The notes: generated by a model not told the origin, from the letters alone. Numbered from the stretch's first letter, positions 1 through 11,479 are shown. The stretch: DNA of 64,000 nucleotides from Notamacropus eugenii (GCF_028372415.1 NW_027325131.1:434001-498000); one strand, 5' to 3'. Made by a program: numbers and translations.

Positions 1-21
1 AGCAGCGAGCCCGCCCAGACC

Positions 22-351
22 AAGCATTCTTGTTGAAAAGAACAGAGCTAAATAGGAAATTTGACTTTCAAATACAAGAATCAAGTGCAATATGAAAAGG
101 CAAATAGGAAGAAGAAGCTTTCAGGAATTTATTAATGTTGAACTGTTTACATTCCTGCATGGAAAGATGTTATTTGTAACTCAGGAGACCTTTTTCAGTA
201 TTAGGGTATTTAGAGGAAATATTTGTACACATACGTTCATACATACATACATATATACATATATATATGCACACACACATACACATATATAGATACATAT
301 ATTTACACATATAAATGCATGTGTAGGTGTGTAGAGGTATGCAGGTGTGTG

Positions 352-404
<53 letters not shown>

Positions 405-1338
405 TGGGAATGTATATTTACATGGGTGTATGTGTCTATGTGTGCATGTGTACATACATATGCACTCACACACACACACACACATATAGACAAAGGGTAC
501 AGGGTGAGCTGAATAATATGATGGGTGAATGCCTAAAAAATAAAATAAAATTTACTGTTCAGTGGAATATACTTCGTGTGAGAGAAAGGGAGAGGTAAAA
601 TGAAGCAAATCATCCTACATAAAAGAGGCAAGAAAGAATTTGTTCAATGGAGGGGAAGAGGGGTGAGATGAAAGGAAATAAGCCAGTCTTATTCTCAAGG
701 GATGTGGCTTGAGGAGGAAATAGCGCACTCAATTGGATCAGGAAAGCTATTTTACCCTGCAGGAAGGCAAGGGAGAAGTAGAGAGATGATAGAAAGGACA
801 GCAAATTGGGGAAAGGGATATTCAGAAGCAAACATTATTATGAGAGGACAGGTCAAGGGAGAGAACGAAAAAAATGAAGGCAGGATAGGACAGAGGCAAA
901 TGTGGTTAGTCTTTCGCAGTGTAACTATTATGGAAATGTTTTGCATTATTACACATGTGCAACATATGTTGAATAGCTTATTTTTTCAATGAATGTGGTT
1001 TGAGAGGAAGGGAGAGAATATGGAACTCAAAGCTTTAATAATGAATGGTAAAAATTGTTCTGGCATGCAACTGGAAAATAAGATACACAGGTAATGGAGT
1101 ATAGAAATCTAAGTTGCCCTATTGGAAAATACAGGGGAGGGAAATGGAAGAAGGGGGCTAATTGAAAGAAGGACAGACACTAGGAAGGGGGTGGATGAGG
1201 ATCATGCTGTCCTGGGATGGAGGTGGGGAGAGATGGGGAGAAAATTTTGAATTCAAATTCTTCTGGAAGTTAAGACTGAGAACTGAAAAACTAAAAAATA
1301 AATAAATTGTAAAAAAAAAAAAAAACAAACAAACAAAA
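22..1338 (+). mobile_element. HAL1-like half-L1, 3' part with poly(A) (copy 1)
   Basis: This is the 3' portion of a non-LTR element that carries ORF1 only. From about base 22 it matches, in sense direction, the sequence just after the ORF1 stop of the complete copy at 42312-45047 and the reverse complement of the copies at 58.5-63 kb. Shared landmarks are the block ending 'gactttcaaatacaagaatc', a purine-rich middle and the terminus 'gagaactgaaaaact'. It ends in an A-rich tail at about 1305-1338. No ORF2 sequence lies between ORF1 and the tail, which separates it from an ordinary L1. The first ~21 bases of the window do not match, so the 5' truncation point seems to lie there. Confidence 0.75.
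223..490. repeat. Compound TA/CA/TG microsatellite inside HAL1 copy 1
   Basis: Alternating CA, TATA and TG runs, including (TA)n at about 354-400 and (CA)n at about 467-484. The array sits where the other HAL1 copies carry a short 'ctgtctatatgtatata' seed. Open frames here (runs of Tyr-Ile or Thr-His) are repeat artefacts. Confidence 0.9.
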
Positions 1339-1855
1339 GTCAGTGTGTCAAGGACATGACTAATTGATGAAACTACTCCTAGCCCTCAAGGAATATGCTC
1401 TTCAATTTTGCGCAGAACCCCACTCAACTAGGAGTATAAACAGAATCCAGTCTGGACATGTCCTTAGCCTGGAGAAAGAAGGCCCTATCCTTGTAACCCT
1501 CCATTAAGGTATGGGTTGAACCAGTTTATAAAGGAGAAAATAAATGAGAGGCGTCTGGATGGAGATGGATTGCACTCCAGCAATCTGGAAGCTGTTGTGT
1601 CTAATGATCAAGGTATATTCTCAGTAAGAGGAGCTGAAGTCTTCTAGCATACCTCTTCCTTAAAGATTCACCAGTAAGGGTTGATTTTTACTTATCAGGG
1701 GCCTTCCCTCTACAAATTTATTTAAGATTCTTAAGGTTTTCTTTGGGGGTGGAGAGCATTTGACTTATTGACCATCAATTTCATGATTGTTGGCTAGCCT
1801 AATTAATAAATTCATTACTAACTACTCAGAAACTCATTCCCATGCTTTTTTTTAA
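1339..1855. other. Unassigned sequence
   Basis: Non-coding sequence between a HAL1 tail and a MIR. No open frame, repeat signature or RNA gene was recognised. Confidence 0.5.
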
Positions 1856-2022
1856 TTTCATCTTATTATGTGCCAAATACTGTGCTAAACACTACAAATA
1901 TTATTTCATTTGATCCTTACTGCAAACCTGAAAGGCAGGTGTTATTATTATCCCCAATTTATGGTTGATGAAACTGATAGAAACAGAGATTAAGTGACTT
2001 GCCCCAAGTTAAATACCGTTTT
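1856..2022 (-). mobile_element. MIR SINE
   Basis: The plus strand reads as the reverse complement of the MIR consensus: 'tatgtgccaaatactgtgcta', a tract like 'tattattatcccca', then 'gattaagtgacttgcccc'. It contains the CORE region and LINE2-like tail; the tRNA-like head is missing or worn. Confidence 0.75.
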
Positions 2023-2429
2023 AATTTAGATTTAAATATATGTCTATGTATGAATATGTGTGTGCATTTATATATGTGTCTATGTGTGTATGTATATGTG
2101 TGTATACAAATAATCTGCTAAGTTAGCCTAACATGGACAAAAACACTTTCTCCCTTCTCTTGATTGCCTTCAAAAATAGAACAATTTCCATCTTTAAAAT
2201 CGTGAGGCTTGGACGGTTATGCTCTTTTTCCTGTTTCAGCATTTCAGAGAGTGTGAAGATTAACCCTCAGTATGGGCACCATGAACTGAAAGAATCATTG
2301 ATTCAAGAAAGGGGCCTCCCTTCTTCTCCTCTCAGTTTTGCCCTTAACTCTGAGAAATGGATATTGGGTATTTGTTTTATTTTCTTTTATTCGCTCTCAT
2401 TCGCCAGATTCAAAGAGTAGTCTCCACTG
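2023..2429. other. Unassigned sequence with a TG-rich stretch
   Basis: It holds a short imperfect TG/TA run at about 2030-2110. The 95-codon open frame starting at 2133 has no recognisable domain and resembles no host family, so it is not called as a gene. Confidence 0.4.
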
Positions 2430-2615
2430 GGCCTGGGAGTGGTAGCCATGCTGACATATAAACCAGGATTTTAGGCAGGATATTGCATTAAGCCAGCCTA
2501 GCAGGGAAGACTTGGAAGCCAGGGTGTCTGGTACTTGAGCCCAATAGGGAGATTGAATTTGAAACTAGGACTGTGCTACATAACAACTGAGCTAATCTAT
2601 GAGCTTAATCCCCTT
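2430..2615 (-). mobile_element. tRNA-derived SINE (candidate)
   Basis: Read on the minus strand, about 2554-2597 looks like the front of a tRNA: an A-box-like 'tagctcagttg' followed about 20 bases on by a degenerate B box 'agtttcaaattc'. The sequence continues to about 2430 without tRNA folding, which suits a SINE head plus body better than a gene. The family is not recognised. Confidence 0.4.
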
Positions 2616-2981
2616 TCCCTTCCCGGAGTTTGAAGTTGTAAAGAGATAAGCTTATGTGTTCATTATTATACCTCTTTGTAAAAGCCGTTCGATGACTAAT
2701 GCTATAAGCAGAACTAGTGTACATGTGGCCAGACTGAAAGTTCAGTGAAAGCAGTCAATGGGCAATGCAGTCACTGGTCTGGATATCTAATATACCATTA
2801 AGGATTCAGGAAAACCCTTTGATAACCATGAAATATACCATTTTCTAGCCATTATGGAGTCTGGGTAGTCCTTGTTATTTACGGTACTGTTTATTCCTGA
2901 AAGTTTTGTGATCCAAATACTTATTTCTTAACTGGGTGAATGTAAAAGAAAAAGAAAATCACAAGTTGAAATTCATCTGTT
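2616..2981. other. 3' flank of OR pseudogene A
   Basis: No repeat or open frame was recognised in this stretch. Confidence 0.4.
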
Positions 2982-3812
2982 TTATTTGAATAACAAAGTC
3001 AGTTTCCTGGACCATACCACTGTCATGGCATTCTTCATGTCTGCATTTCTCAGTGTATGGATGAGAGAGTTCAACATAGGTGCAATCACAGTGTAAAACA
3101 CTGAGAAGGCTTTGTCGTTGTTTACAAAATTGGGGGGTGGGATATAGGTGGAGATACAAGGTATAAAGAACAGAACATCCACCATCACATGGGAAGCGCA
3201 GGTGGAGAGGGCTTTCCTCCGACCCTCAGAGGAGTGTTCCCTGAGATTATATGGTATGATGATGTAAGATGCCACCAAGACCAGAAAGGTTGCCAAGACA
3301 ACCATTCCAGTGTTAGCAATGACTAAAATACTATCAACCTCTGTGTCTGTGCAGGCAAGCTTTAAGAGTGGTTTTGAATCACACATATAATGATCTATTT
3401 GATTGGGGCCACAGAAAGGTAACCTTAGGATCATGAGTAGCTGGGCACCACTCAGGCAAGCGGGATCAGCATGTTGTACCTCTGCCTGTTGATGATTATC
3501 ATGTAGTATAAGGGTTTACAGATGGCAACAAAACGATCAAAGGACATGGACACCAGGACGAACATCTCAACACTTCCCAGTAAATGAGAAGTAAAGATGT
3601 GAGTCATGCAGCAATTGTAGGAGATGACCTTCCTAGTGACAATTAAGTCCCTGATCAGCCTGGGAACTATGGTGGAAGTGAAGCATGGATCCATGAAAGA
3701 CAAATGCCAGAGAAAGTAGTAAATGGGTTGCTGCATCAGATAACTGGATATGATAGTGATAAAGATAGTGAAATTCCCCAGGAAGATTGCTAACTAACAG
3801 ACCAGGAAAATA
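2982..3812 (-). pseudogene. Olfactory receptor pseudogene A (OR4-like)
   Basis: Class II odorant receptor remnant, a seven-transmembrane GPCR of olfactory neurons. The minus strand encodes TM1 to the C-terminus: 'IFLGNF' (TM1), 'PIYYF' (TM2), 'SMSFDRFVAICKPLYY' (end of TM3), 'LPFCGPNQIDHY' (ECL2), 'EGRRKALSTCASH' (TM6) and 'PMLNSLIHTLRN' (TM7). The reading frame ends with the same 'LLFK/LIFK'-type tail as the intact gene at 13962-14891, its clear paralogue. Damage: the start and N-terminus before TM1 are missing, there is an in-frame stop in TM1 (just left of 3800), and TM4 has a frameshift with loss of several codons around 3435-3455. NPLIY is altered to NSLIH and DRY to DRF. Upstream it abuts a 111-base block that recurs at 4921-5031. 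Confidence 0.93.
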
Positions 3813-3920
3813 TTTCCGTTGATTTCAATAGATACTCTTAAGGCGTAATATTGATGTTTACCACCACACTGTTTGCCCTCTTCTGGACATTATATTATCT
3901 TATAAGTGTCATTTTACAAA
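3810..3920 (-). repeat. 111-base duplicated block, copy A
   Basis: It matches 4921-5031 at the same length with six differences by eye. On the minus strand it directly precedes the coding part of OR pseudogene A. At its downstream edge this copy reads 'acggaaata' where the other reads 'atggaaata', which could be a former OR start codon. It holds a CTCF-like core at 3874-3886. Confidence 0.7.
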
Positions 3921-4361
3921 ACACATTTTCTTCATTTGTTTCTTTCCAGAAGTTTAATTAACCTGAAAATATAGATGTCATGATAAAGCCTGGCTAGCAA
4001 TGACTGAATAATTTTTTGAAGTTAAAATCGAAGTCCACATCATTACTACAACTTACACTGTGTTCTTCAATTTGATATCATTTTTAGACATGCTTAAATA
4101 TTTTAAACATTTTAAATGAAGTGATCAAAGATAAGAGATTTCAGTTCAGGGATTAACACATTTTATATATATATTATTGTTATATATATATTATATATAT
4201 ATAGGGGGATATCAAAAGCTGTCATCAAAAGCAATAGATTTGCAGGCCCTTTCCCATCCCACATACTTAAGTAATCCATTAGAATAAATTAAATTAAATT
4301 ATCTCATTTCTGTCTTTTAAAGCATCAAACAATAGTCAAGTCAGGACACTAGGGAAAATAG

Positions 4362-4392
<31 letters not shown>

Positions 4393-4920
4393 TACACACA
4401 AAAGCAACGTAAACCAAACTACGTGTTGGCTAGATCATATGAGTAAAAGTGGATTTTCTAGAAATGCTTTACAATGTTCTCAGAAACCAATGATGAAAGT
4501 GTCTTTACACTAAGTAAAGGGCAGCCTAGGCAAAAGATAAGCTTAATTTCGTCCACTGCATTTTCCATGTACCATCTTACCACCTACATCTACCTCATAG
4601 TTTATTCCTTACTCCAATCAATTAAACCTGCTACCCCAAGTATTAAACATTTGCTAGGTCTTGGACACTGAAGCTTATTTGTACATCTCCTATTATCCTC
4701 AACTATTGAACCAAATACAATCCAACAGACTTTATTCCCCTTTTCAACAATATTTAGGAAGCATTTGTCCTCATATTGAAAATAAATCTGCCTCTTTGCA
4801 ACTGAAATCCATGACGTCTCACTCCATCCTACAGCCTGAGAATAATTCTTCTTCCTCAACTAATTCCTGCATGAAACTGAAAATGCTGTGATGTCTTTTT
4901 TTTTTTTTTTTGATGATTGA
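3921..4920. other. Spacer between OR remnants, with simple repeats
   Basis: It contains a TA-rich palindromic stretch (about 4163-4203), a (CA)n run (about 4362-4388) and a T run (about 4896-4911). Overlapping 65-85-codon frames on both strands at 4474-4891 have no domain or family similarity I recognise. Confidence 0.5.
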
Positions 4921-5031
4921 ATATTTCCATGGATTTCAATAGATACTCTTAAGGTGTAATATTGATGTTTACCAACACGCTGTTTGCCCTCTTCTGGACA
5001 TTATATTATCTTATAAGTGTAATTTTACAAA
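4921..5031 (-). repeat. 111-base duplicated block, copy B
   Basis: Second copy of the block at 3810-3920. On the minus strand it runs into 'ccatggaaatattcaatcatc' and then an A run (T run on plus at 4896-4911). Either it is the upstream region of an OR whose coding exon is lost, or it is a small mobile or retrocopied unit. The CTCF-like core is kept at 4985-4997. Confidence 0.65.
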
Positions 5032-5088
5032 TGTGAAACTAGAACTTTGCACATTATTCCAGATGCTAAAATACACCAGTATATATGA

Positions 5089-5385
5089 CTGTGCAGGCAA
5101 GTTGTAATGGGACTTTTGAGACACACACATAGTGAAATATTTCATCAGGGCCACAAAAAGTTAACCTCAGGATCATAACTAGATGGACAGAGTGCCAAAA
5201 TGTCACCATTTGGGCAAGCAAGATTAGAGTGCCACATCATTATCTGTTGAAAAACATCATGGAATTTAAGGCTTTATGTATGGTGGCATGCCAATAAAGA
5301 CCAAAGAAACCAGGACCAACAACTCAGCACCTCCCAGTAAGTGAGAAGTAAAGAGCTGAGTCACACTCCAGTCAGAATGAGGGAG
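5089..5385 (-). pseudogene. Olfactory receptor pseudogene B, internal fragment
   Basis: The minus strand encodes a decayed TM3 to ECL2 piece. 'TQLFTSHLLGGAELLVLVSL' matches the TM3 region of pseudogene A and of the intact gene ('TQLFTAHFL.TVEMFILVSM'). The DRY region is destroyed and the frame shifts, but nucleotide similarity continues through the 'LACT'/ECL2 part near 5091-5200. Both ends are missing. Identity to pseudogene A is clearly lower (roughly three quarters by eye) than that of the nearby 111-base block. Confidence 0.8.
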
Positions 5386-5444
5386 GACTAGGGAATTGTT
5401 CTTAAGAATTCTGTCTCTATCAGATGTGGGACACAGATATCTGA

Positions 5445-5608
5445 GTTTAAAAAAATTGGAGGGGGGGAGGCAAGGCAATTGAGGTTAAGTAACTTGCCCA
5501 AGCTCACACAGCTAGTAAATGTTAAGTGTCTGTGCACAGATTTGAATTTATGTCCTCTTGACTCCACGGCAGGTACTCTATTCACTTGGCCACCTAGATG
5601 CCCTCCAG
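5445..5608 (-). mobile_element. tRNA-derived CORE-SINE
   Basis: The plus strand carries 'gttaagtaacttgcccaagc', 'cacacagctagtaaatg' and, at its right end, the complement of a tRNA-like head ('ggccaagtgaatagagtacc' on minus). The 3' tail is the A-rich stretch near 5440-5455. It lies next to OR remnant B. The marsupial subfamily (Ther1/WSINE type) was not decided. Confidence 0.75.
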
Positions 5609-5619
5609 ATGCAGTTTTT

Positions 5620-6237
5620 GCTGTTAGACACTTTGCCTTCCTCAAGCCAGAGCTTATCATGTTATATTTTTCATATGGTAGGAATTTAATAAAGATATGA
5701 GGAGATATTGTTGGAGGAAGTATTTATTGTGGGATGAGGAGCTGTGATTGTACTTGGAGAGATACAGGAGTTACCAGGTTATCTTATGGAGATAAGAGAA
5801 CTTATTTGTCATCATAATTTGTTATTAAGCTCAAGTTAATTCAAAATCCTTCCTATTTGGAGGACCTGATCTGTTTATAGATAAGAGAGAATAACTCTAT
5901 GAACATCTGTTGCCATTTAAATGAATGATAAACATAATTTCTGCTCAATCCCTCTCCAGAATTTCAATCCTCTTCCAAGTATCTTAAAAAATTCAACTGG
6001 AATCTAGTATGGTGTTTCTTAGGTTACATTTCCATCAGTTGTGTGTATCCTGTGCTTTGATGTCTAATAGATTGGAGGTAGATAGAAACACTGCATTCCT
6101 GAATTTTCCAAAGTGGAATAGAGAAGAAAAAATACCTGAAGGATTTCACACATTTCTCAGCTGTATATCCCATATGTCTGTAATAGATCTGACTGTAATC
6201 TATTACATGATAAATCATATATTGAAGTTTTAAGTTG
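5620..6237. other. Unassigned sequence
   Basis: No coding or repeat signature was recognised; the short open frames are unremarkable. Confidence 0.4.
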
Positions 6238-6395
6238 GAAGAAAACTGGGATTTCATCAAAACTCAATTTCTCCCTTTACATGTGAGAAAACTGAGTATC
6301 ACATAGTGAAGTTATTTGCTGATTGTCATAACGATTAAGCAATTGAGCTGGTCTTCAAAACTAGACGGTCTGGATTAAAATTCAATGTTTTCCTG
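6238..6395 (-). mobile_element. Degraded MIR-like SINE
   Basis: The landmarks 'catgtgagaaaactgagtat' and 'gaagttatttgctgattgtc' follow the order of a reverse-complement MIR core, heavily diverged. Confidence 0.4.
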
Positions 6396-6984
6396 CCAAT
6401 AGATTTTTCAAAGTTCTAAGGGGAGAGAAATTAAGATAGATGCTATTGTCTCCTGTTAGAATATTTTAAAAGCTATCAATGGGATACAACACTAAAAGTA
6501 ATGCTCTTGCAGTTGGAAGGCATGATTTGGAATCCTAGTGCTGTGTGCTATCTTTCTGTGTTCTTCATTCATTCCTTTCTTCATGTTCCTTTTTCTTCCT
6601 ACTTTTACTTTCTTTCTCTTTCATTCTCTTCCTTTTATTTTTTCTTTCATTCTGTCTCTTTCCTTCCTTTCTTCCTTCTTTTTTCTCGCACAAACAGAAA
6701 CATTTACATATGATGTGCAATACAACATTATTTTTCCATGAGAATAAGTACTTCAGGAGTAAATAAAAATGCAGTTGAGAGGGTTTGACAGATTTTCCCA
6801 CTTACATGCTTGGTTATTTTTAATGAAAACAAAGAATAATCCTCTTTAAACTATGAGATTTCTTGTAAACCTATTACGATAAATTCATTTCTCCCCCTAG
6901 ATCCAGTGACTGATAGAAGGAACACAGAAGGTCGTCCTAGTGGGTAAAGTCTGTAATGGGATGGCATCTAGTGTATGCTACTGT
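6396..6984. other. Unassigned sequence with a T/C-rich tract
   Basis: An imperfect (TTTC)n pyrimidine tract spans about 6560-6690 and accounts for the Phe/Leu/Ser-rich open frames there. Nothing else was recognised. Confidence 0.5.
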
Positions 6985-7146
6985 ATAGCTTGTAGCTTGA
7001 TTTTGGCACATGACTAAATATCTCTGAGCCTCATTACTCACAAAAATGGAATCATAATAGATAGTTGACAAGTCACTGGCTCCTGGTAATAGACCAGATA
7101 ATATCTGACAATGTATTTTGAAGTACATTAAGCACTATACCACTGT
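6985..7146 (+). mobile_element. MIR SINE
   Basis: Sense-direction MIR order: 'ttggcacatgactaaatat', 'tctgagcctcattactca', 'aaaatggaatcataata', then the LINE2-like end 'aagtacattaagcactata'. Confidence 0.65.
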
Positions 7147-8636
7147 AAGGATCAAAAATATAAGTGAAACTATGTCCACCTAAGTGCTTCTTTTCCTGCC
7201 TTAAAAATGTTTTCTAGAGGAACAAACTGATGCCTGAAAAATAACTAATCATGGTTCCGTAACATATAAGAGCTTTAGATGGCACTTGCCTCATAAAAAC
7301 CCTTTAATCCGTATTTTTTTTCATTCACCTTTCTCCCCATGCTTGAGGCCACGGAAGTGAGGAAGATATCAATGACAAGAATTATGTGTGGGAAATAGAG
7401 GAAAAGAATTTTAAGGAGAAAGATTGTATAGAGAATTGACCCTGTTGTTGTATTGAAGTGTCCCATTTAATATGTTTCTATGTTTATGAGTTGGTGCAGA
7501 TCTCTCCCAAAACAGTTAAAGAGTTTTGATTACTTAATCTATAAAGATGATGATTTTAGAGAAATGTATATAAATATACACAAAAATATACATAAAAATA
7601 ATAGAGATTTCTGAAACTAGCGGAATGGTGCTGTGTATAGGAAGGGAGTATTAACCTGGAAACCACAGACAGATTTAGGGTGTCTGGGATGTTGGATGGA
7701 AAAAAAGTACATCTTTTTTTTTAAATACAGTTGGTTCCCTTTGTAATAACGTGAATTGTATTTTATGCATTTAGCAACATTATTCATAGGTGTCCACAAG
7801 ACTTTCAAGACAGACGAATGCTATACAGGACACAACAGGTTTAAAAAATACCTAGTCCAGGGAAAATCCAGGACTCAAGACAGTGAAAATAAATACAAAC
7901 TATAAAAGAAAAATAAATAATAATAACAAATAATGGCCATACTATAAGAATCCAAACATAGCACCTGAAAACCTGGACTGATACCTGAGGAAGCATTGAT
8001 GGCAAACATCTATCTGTGTGGGACAACACAGTGGCTGAAAGGATCTCTAAAAGGCTGTATCTCAACTGGGAGGAAGCTGTGTTTTTCGTAATGACTGTAA
8101 CTCATTAGGAATGGTAAGAAAGACTAATGTTGTGTAGATAGTTCTTCTTCATCTGGACCAGAGTCCATAAAAATTATCAATCAATCATTTAAAGTCACTA
8201 TCCCCCCACTAAACTTTTAAATCAAAAAAACTTTCCAGGAAAAACTTACTGAGTATTACTTGAATTTAAAGGCATATTAGAGTCCAGGGAGATGGTTCCC
8301 AAAGGCCCTTCAAAGCATTCCAACAAGTACAGTATTACCAACAGGAAGCAAACTTTACTTAGTCTGTTACTTTTCAGTGATGATTATGCTGCTTCATTGA
8401 CACATATACCACAAGCATAAATTGTACTTTGGCATTCAGTTGCCTTTCCACTTCTTCCTGTGTAGCAAATCTTGAGGACTATATATCATTGTGTCTGCTA
8501 AATGATAGGTGTTAACTGGATATTGAAAATACACAAACTTAGTGTTTCCGATATCTGAGTGCATCTCAGAAGTATTTGTGACACCTAGGAAAATTTGTGG
8601 ACTTCTCTGTAGAATACTATTAATTTCTCCTTCTAC
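7147..8636. other. Unassigned intergenic sequence
   Basis: No gene was recognised. A patch at about 8258-8320 resembles 18628-18690 at roughly 70 percent by eye. T/A-rich runs occur near 7310 and 7705. Confidence 0.4.
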
Positions 8637-8809
8637 ATATTCTCCCTATCTCCCCTCTCTTCCTGTTCCCCCTCTCACACTTTCTTCCTCCTCTTTCTTT
8701 CCCTCTGTCTCTTTCCTCTCTCTTTCTGACTCCCTCCCCTCTGTCTCTGTCTCTCTTTGTGTCTCTCTGTCTCTCTCCGTCTCTCTTTCTGTCTCTGTTT
8801 CTCTCTCTG

Positions 8810-8899
<90 letters not shown>

Positions 8900-8930
8900 T
8901 CTGTGTCTCTGTTTCTCCCTCTCCACCTCC
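8637..8930. repeat. Long pyrimidine tract with (TC)n core
   Basis: Nearly pure C+T on the plus strand; about 8814-8895 is an uninterrupted TC array, flanked by interrupted (TCTG/TCTC) units. It explains the long Ser/Leu and Arg/Glu open frames on both strands. Confidence 0.95.
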
Positions 8931-9229
8931 CAACAGTATGCTGCTGTGGAAAATATAATGTGATTCTCTGCCTGCCAATTGACCAGATTCACCTACATTT
9001 GTTTGAGAACCTCATCATCAATGTCCTGATGTCTCTGAGTGGAAATTACCATGATCTCTATTTTAAGCAATTTCCTTTTACTTATCTACAATTAGGTACT
9101 TGGTAATTTCATCTATTATGATAGATAAAACTATCACCTTGGTGAAAAACCCTTCCATATATACATATTTACCCCACAACTTTGATTATCTCAAGTTCCA
9201 CATTTTTAAACTACGTGCTAGATAACTCC
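8931..9229. other. Unassigned sequence
   Basis: Nothing recognised between the TC array and the L2 element. Confidence 0.4.
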
Positions 9230-10806
9230 ATGTGTATACCTAAAAGGCATCTCAAACTCAAAATGGCCTACAAAATTAATAATTTTGCCCTAAATTGTTG
9301 CTCTTTGTGAATTTTCCTATTTATAAAATCATTTTCCTAATGTCTTTTGTTTCTTTGTTCTTTCTAATCCTCCCCATTTGATAATTTGCCAAATCTTGTC
9401 AATTCTATCTCCTATACATCACTTTCATCAGTATATTTTTTTTGTAGTCATATCATAGACACCTAATGAGAGATCCTTATCATTTCTCCCTGAAATATTG
9501 TAATAATCTCAAAATACACCTCTTTGGATACACTCTTCTCCTCTAATCCACCCCTCAACCAGTTACCAAGGCACTAGTACAGTTGAATAATTCTGAGTAT
9601 ACTTTTCTTCTGACAAAAAAAAAAAGCTAGAATGATTTTCCATCACTTTTAAAAATATGATAAAACATAATACAAAATTGTCTATTTGACATCCAAAGGT
9701 CTCCCAACTTGGAACTGACTTGTCTTTCCATTCTAAATGCACATCACTTCTCATCTCCTCTCTCCACTATTTCACTTGGCTGATATCACCACCTAATATG
9801 ATTTCTATTAAAATAACATTTTCCCCCTGAACTAAGCTTTCTTTTAACTTCCAGTATCACATCCACAGTTGTTTATCCAATATCTGAAACTGAATTTTCG
9901 GTAGACATATCAAACTCAACAAATCCAAAACTAAGCTCATTACCTTCTCCCTCTAAACTCTCACCTTATCCTAAGTTCTTTATTACTGTCAAAGACATTA
10001 ATATTCTCTCAATCATTAGAGTCGAATTTAGCTTCCATCCTGGACTTTCTTGCTGTCCATCTCCCTCCCCACATGCGCGCTCTCGCCAACATCTATTTTG
10101 TCCTTAAATTCTGTCATTTTTACCTGCCTAAATGCTCTCGGATATGCCTCCTACTCTCCTCAGACATTACAATAACTCATGCCTACATGATTGAAATAAG
10201 CATCTTTGTTGTTCTCACTGAGAGAAATATTATTCTGTTCCAACTCAGTCCTTTCATTTGTCAAATTGATTTTTTAAAATATATCCTTGAACATGTCACC
10301 ACTTTATGCAATAAATTTTAATTGATCTCTATCACATTTAAGAAAAAATCCAAATTGTTATGTTTGATTTTTAAAGACCATCCTAACCTGGACACTTCCT
10401 ACCTTCCTAGTCTTCTTACACTACATTCTAAATACTCTGTGATGAAGTGACACTGAGTTCTTTTATATTATTCATAGAAAACCCCCCACTAACATGAAGA
10501 ATTTACATATTCTGTCACCCGTGTCTAGAACTTTCTCCCTTCTCATCTCTGTCTCCTAGATTTTCTGGATTTCTTGAAGTGTCATCTAAAGTCCAACTTT
10601 CTGCAAACAGCCTTTCTATATCTATATCCATAATACTAGTGCTTTTTCTCTGAGATTAGCCCCAATTTATTCTCTATATATCATTTTATATACTTTTACT
10701 TTTTGCATATTTCCCCCATTAAAAAATGAACTTTTTGAGATGAAGGAAAGCTTTTCTTTTAGGGGATTGGCCTTTCTTTGCATTCCCAATGTTTAACAAA
10801 TTGCCT

Positions 10807-10893
<87 letters not shown>

Positions 10894-11071
10894 ATATATA
10901 TATATAATATATATATATACACACATATATATACACATATATATACACATATATATACACACACACACATATATGTATATATATACATATATACATATGC
11001 ATATATACATACACACACACATATATATGTATATATATACATATATACATATGCATATATACATACACACA

Positions 11072-11104
<33 letters not shown>

Positions 11105-11135
11105 CTTAGAGCTTAATCCATGCTAATTGACTGAG
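9230..11135 (+). mobile_element. LINE2 (L2), 3' half
   Basis: Old plus-strand L2 sequence. Recognisable steps in order: 'catccacagttgtttatcc'-type text, 'caaaactaagctcattacc', a 'gaatttagcttccatcctgg' segment, 'cgctctcgccaacatct', 'gaacatgtcaccactttatg', 'aaaccatcctaacctgg'-like text, and near the end 'tttgcattcccaatg' plus 'aaattgcctggcat'. The closing L2 motif (.. cttaataaatgctt.ttgactga) reappears at about 11107-11135 as 'cttaatccatgctaattgac', after a compound microsatellite that has replaced the middle of the tail. Reading frame is long lost. Confidence 0.75.
10811..11104. repeat. Compound (TA)n/(CA)n/(GA)n microsatellite
   Basis: (TA)n at about 10811-10886, then interspersed TG, TA and CA blocks with a near-duplicate unit of about 67 bases (around 10965-11030 and 11030-11065), then (CA)n and (GA)n at 11064-11104. 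It lies within the L2 terminal motif. The 97-121-codon frames over it are artefacts. Confidence 0.95.
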
Positions 11136-11479
11136 TGCATCCTGCACTCAACACTCACACATATTCAACTACTTGCTCTCAACTTTGAATTTCTTCTGCT
11201 TTATAAGCAGACTGGATCCCCTTCTGCTTTCTGTCTCCCCTTCTGCTTTCTGTCTCCCCTAATGCTGGGCTTTCAAAAGGTTTGTTTTCCCTCTCTTCTT
11301 TTAAATCTTCATTTCTTTACTGATGAGTCTTATAAATGCTTATCATTCTTATCCTGTCTCTTTTATGTCAGACTTAGACTTACAATGTCATATTTGGAAT
11401 TTCCTTTTTGCTATTCTTTTGGTATCACATAGTACAAATGTCTAAAACAGAGTATATTATTCCATCTCAAAGACCTCCT

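Noticed and set aside
2554-2597. Possible tRNA gene on the minus strand
   Set aside because: A-box and B-box-like strings are present but no complete acceptor stem or cloverleaf can be formed, and the sequence continues like a SINE.
10719-11116. Open frames of about 100-120 codons on both strands
   Set aside because: They are translations of TA/CA microsatellite (Tyr-Ile and Val-Cys runs), not genes. The same applies to frames at 181-598, 8542-9106, 16645-17056, 22442-22702, 31228-31470 and 54682-55226.
11212-11258. Tandem duplicate of a 'ccccttctgctttctgtctc' unit
   Set aside because: A simple local duplication of about 24 bases in old repeat DNA; no further structure.
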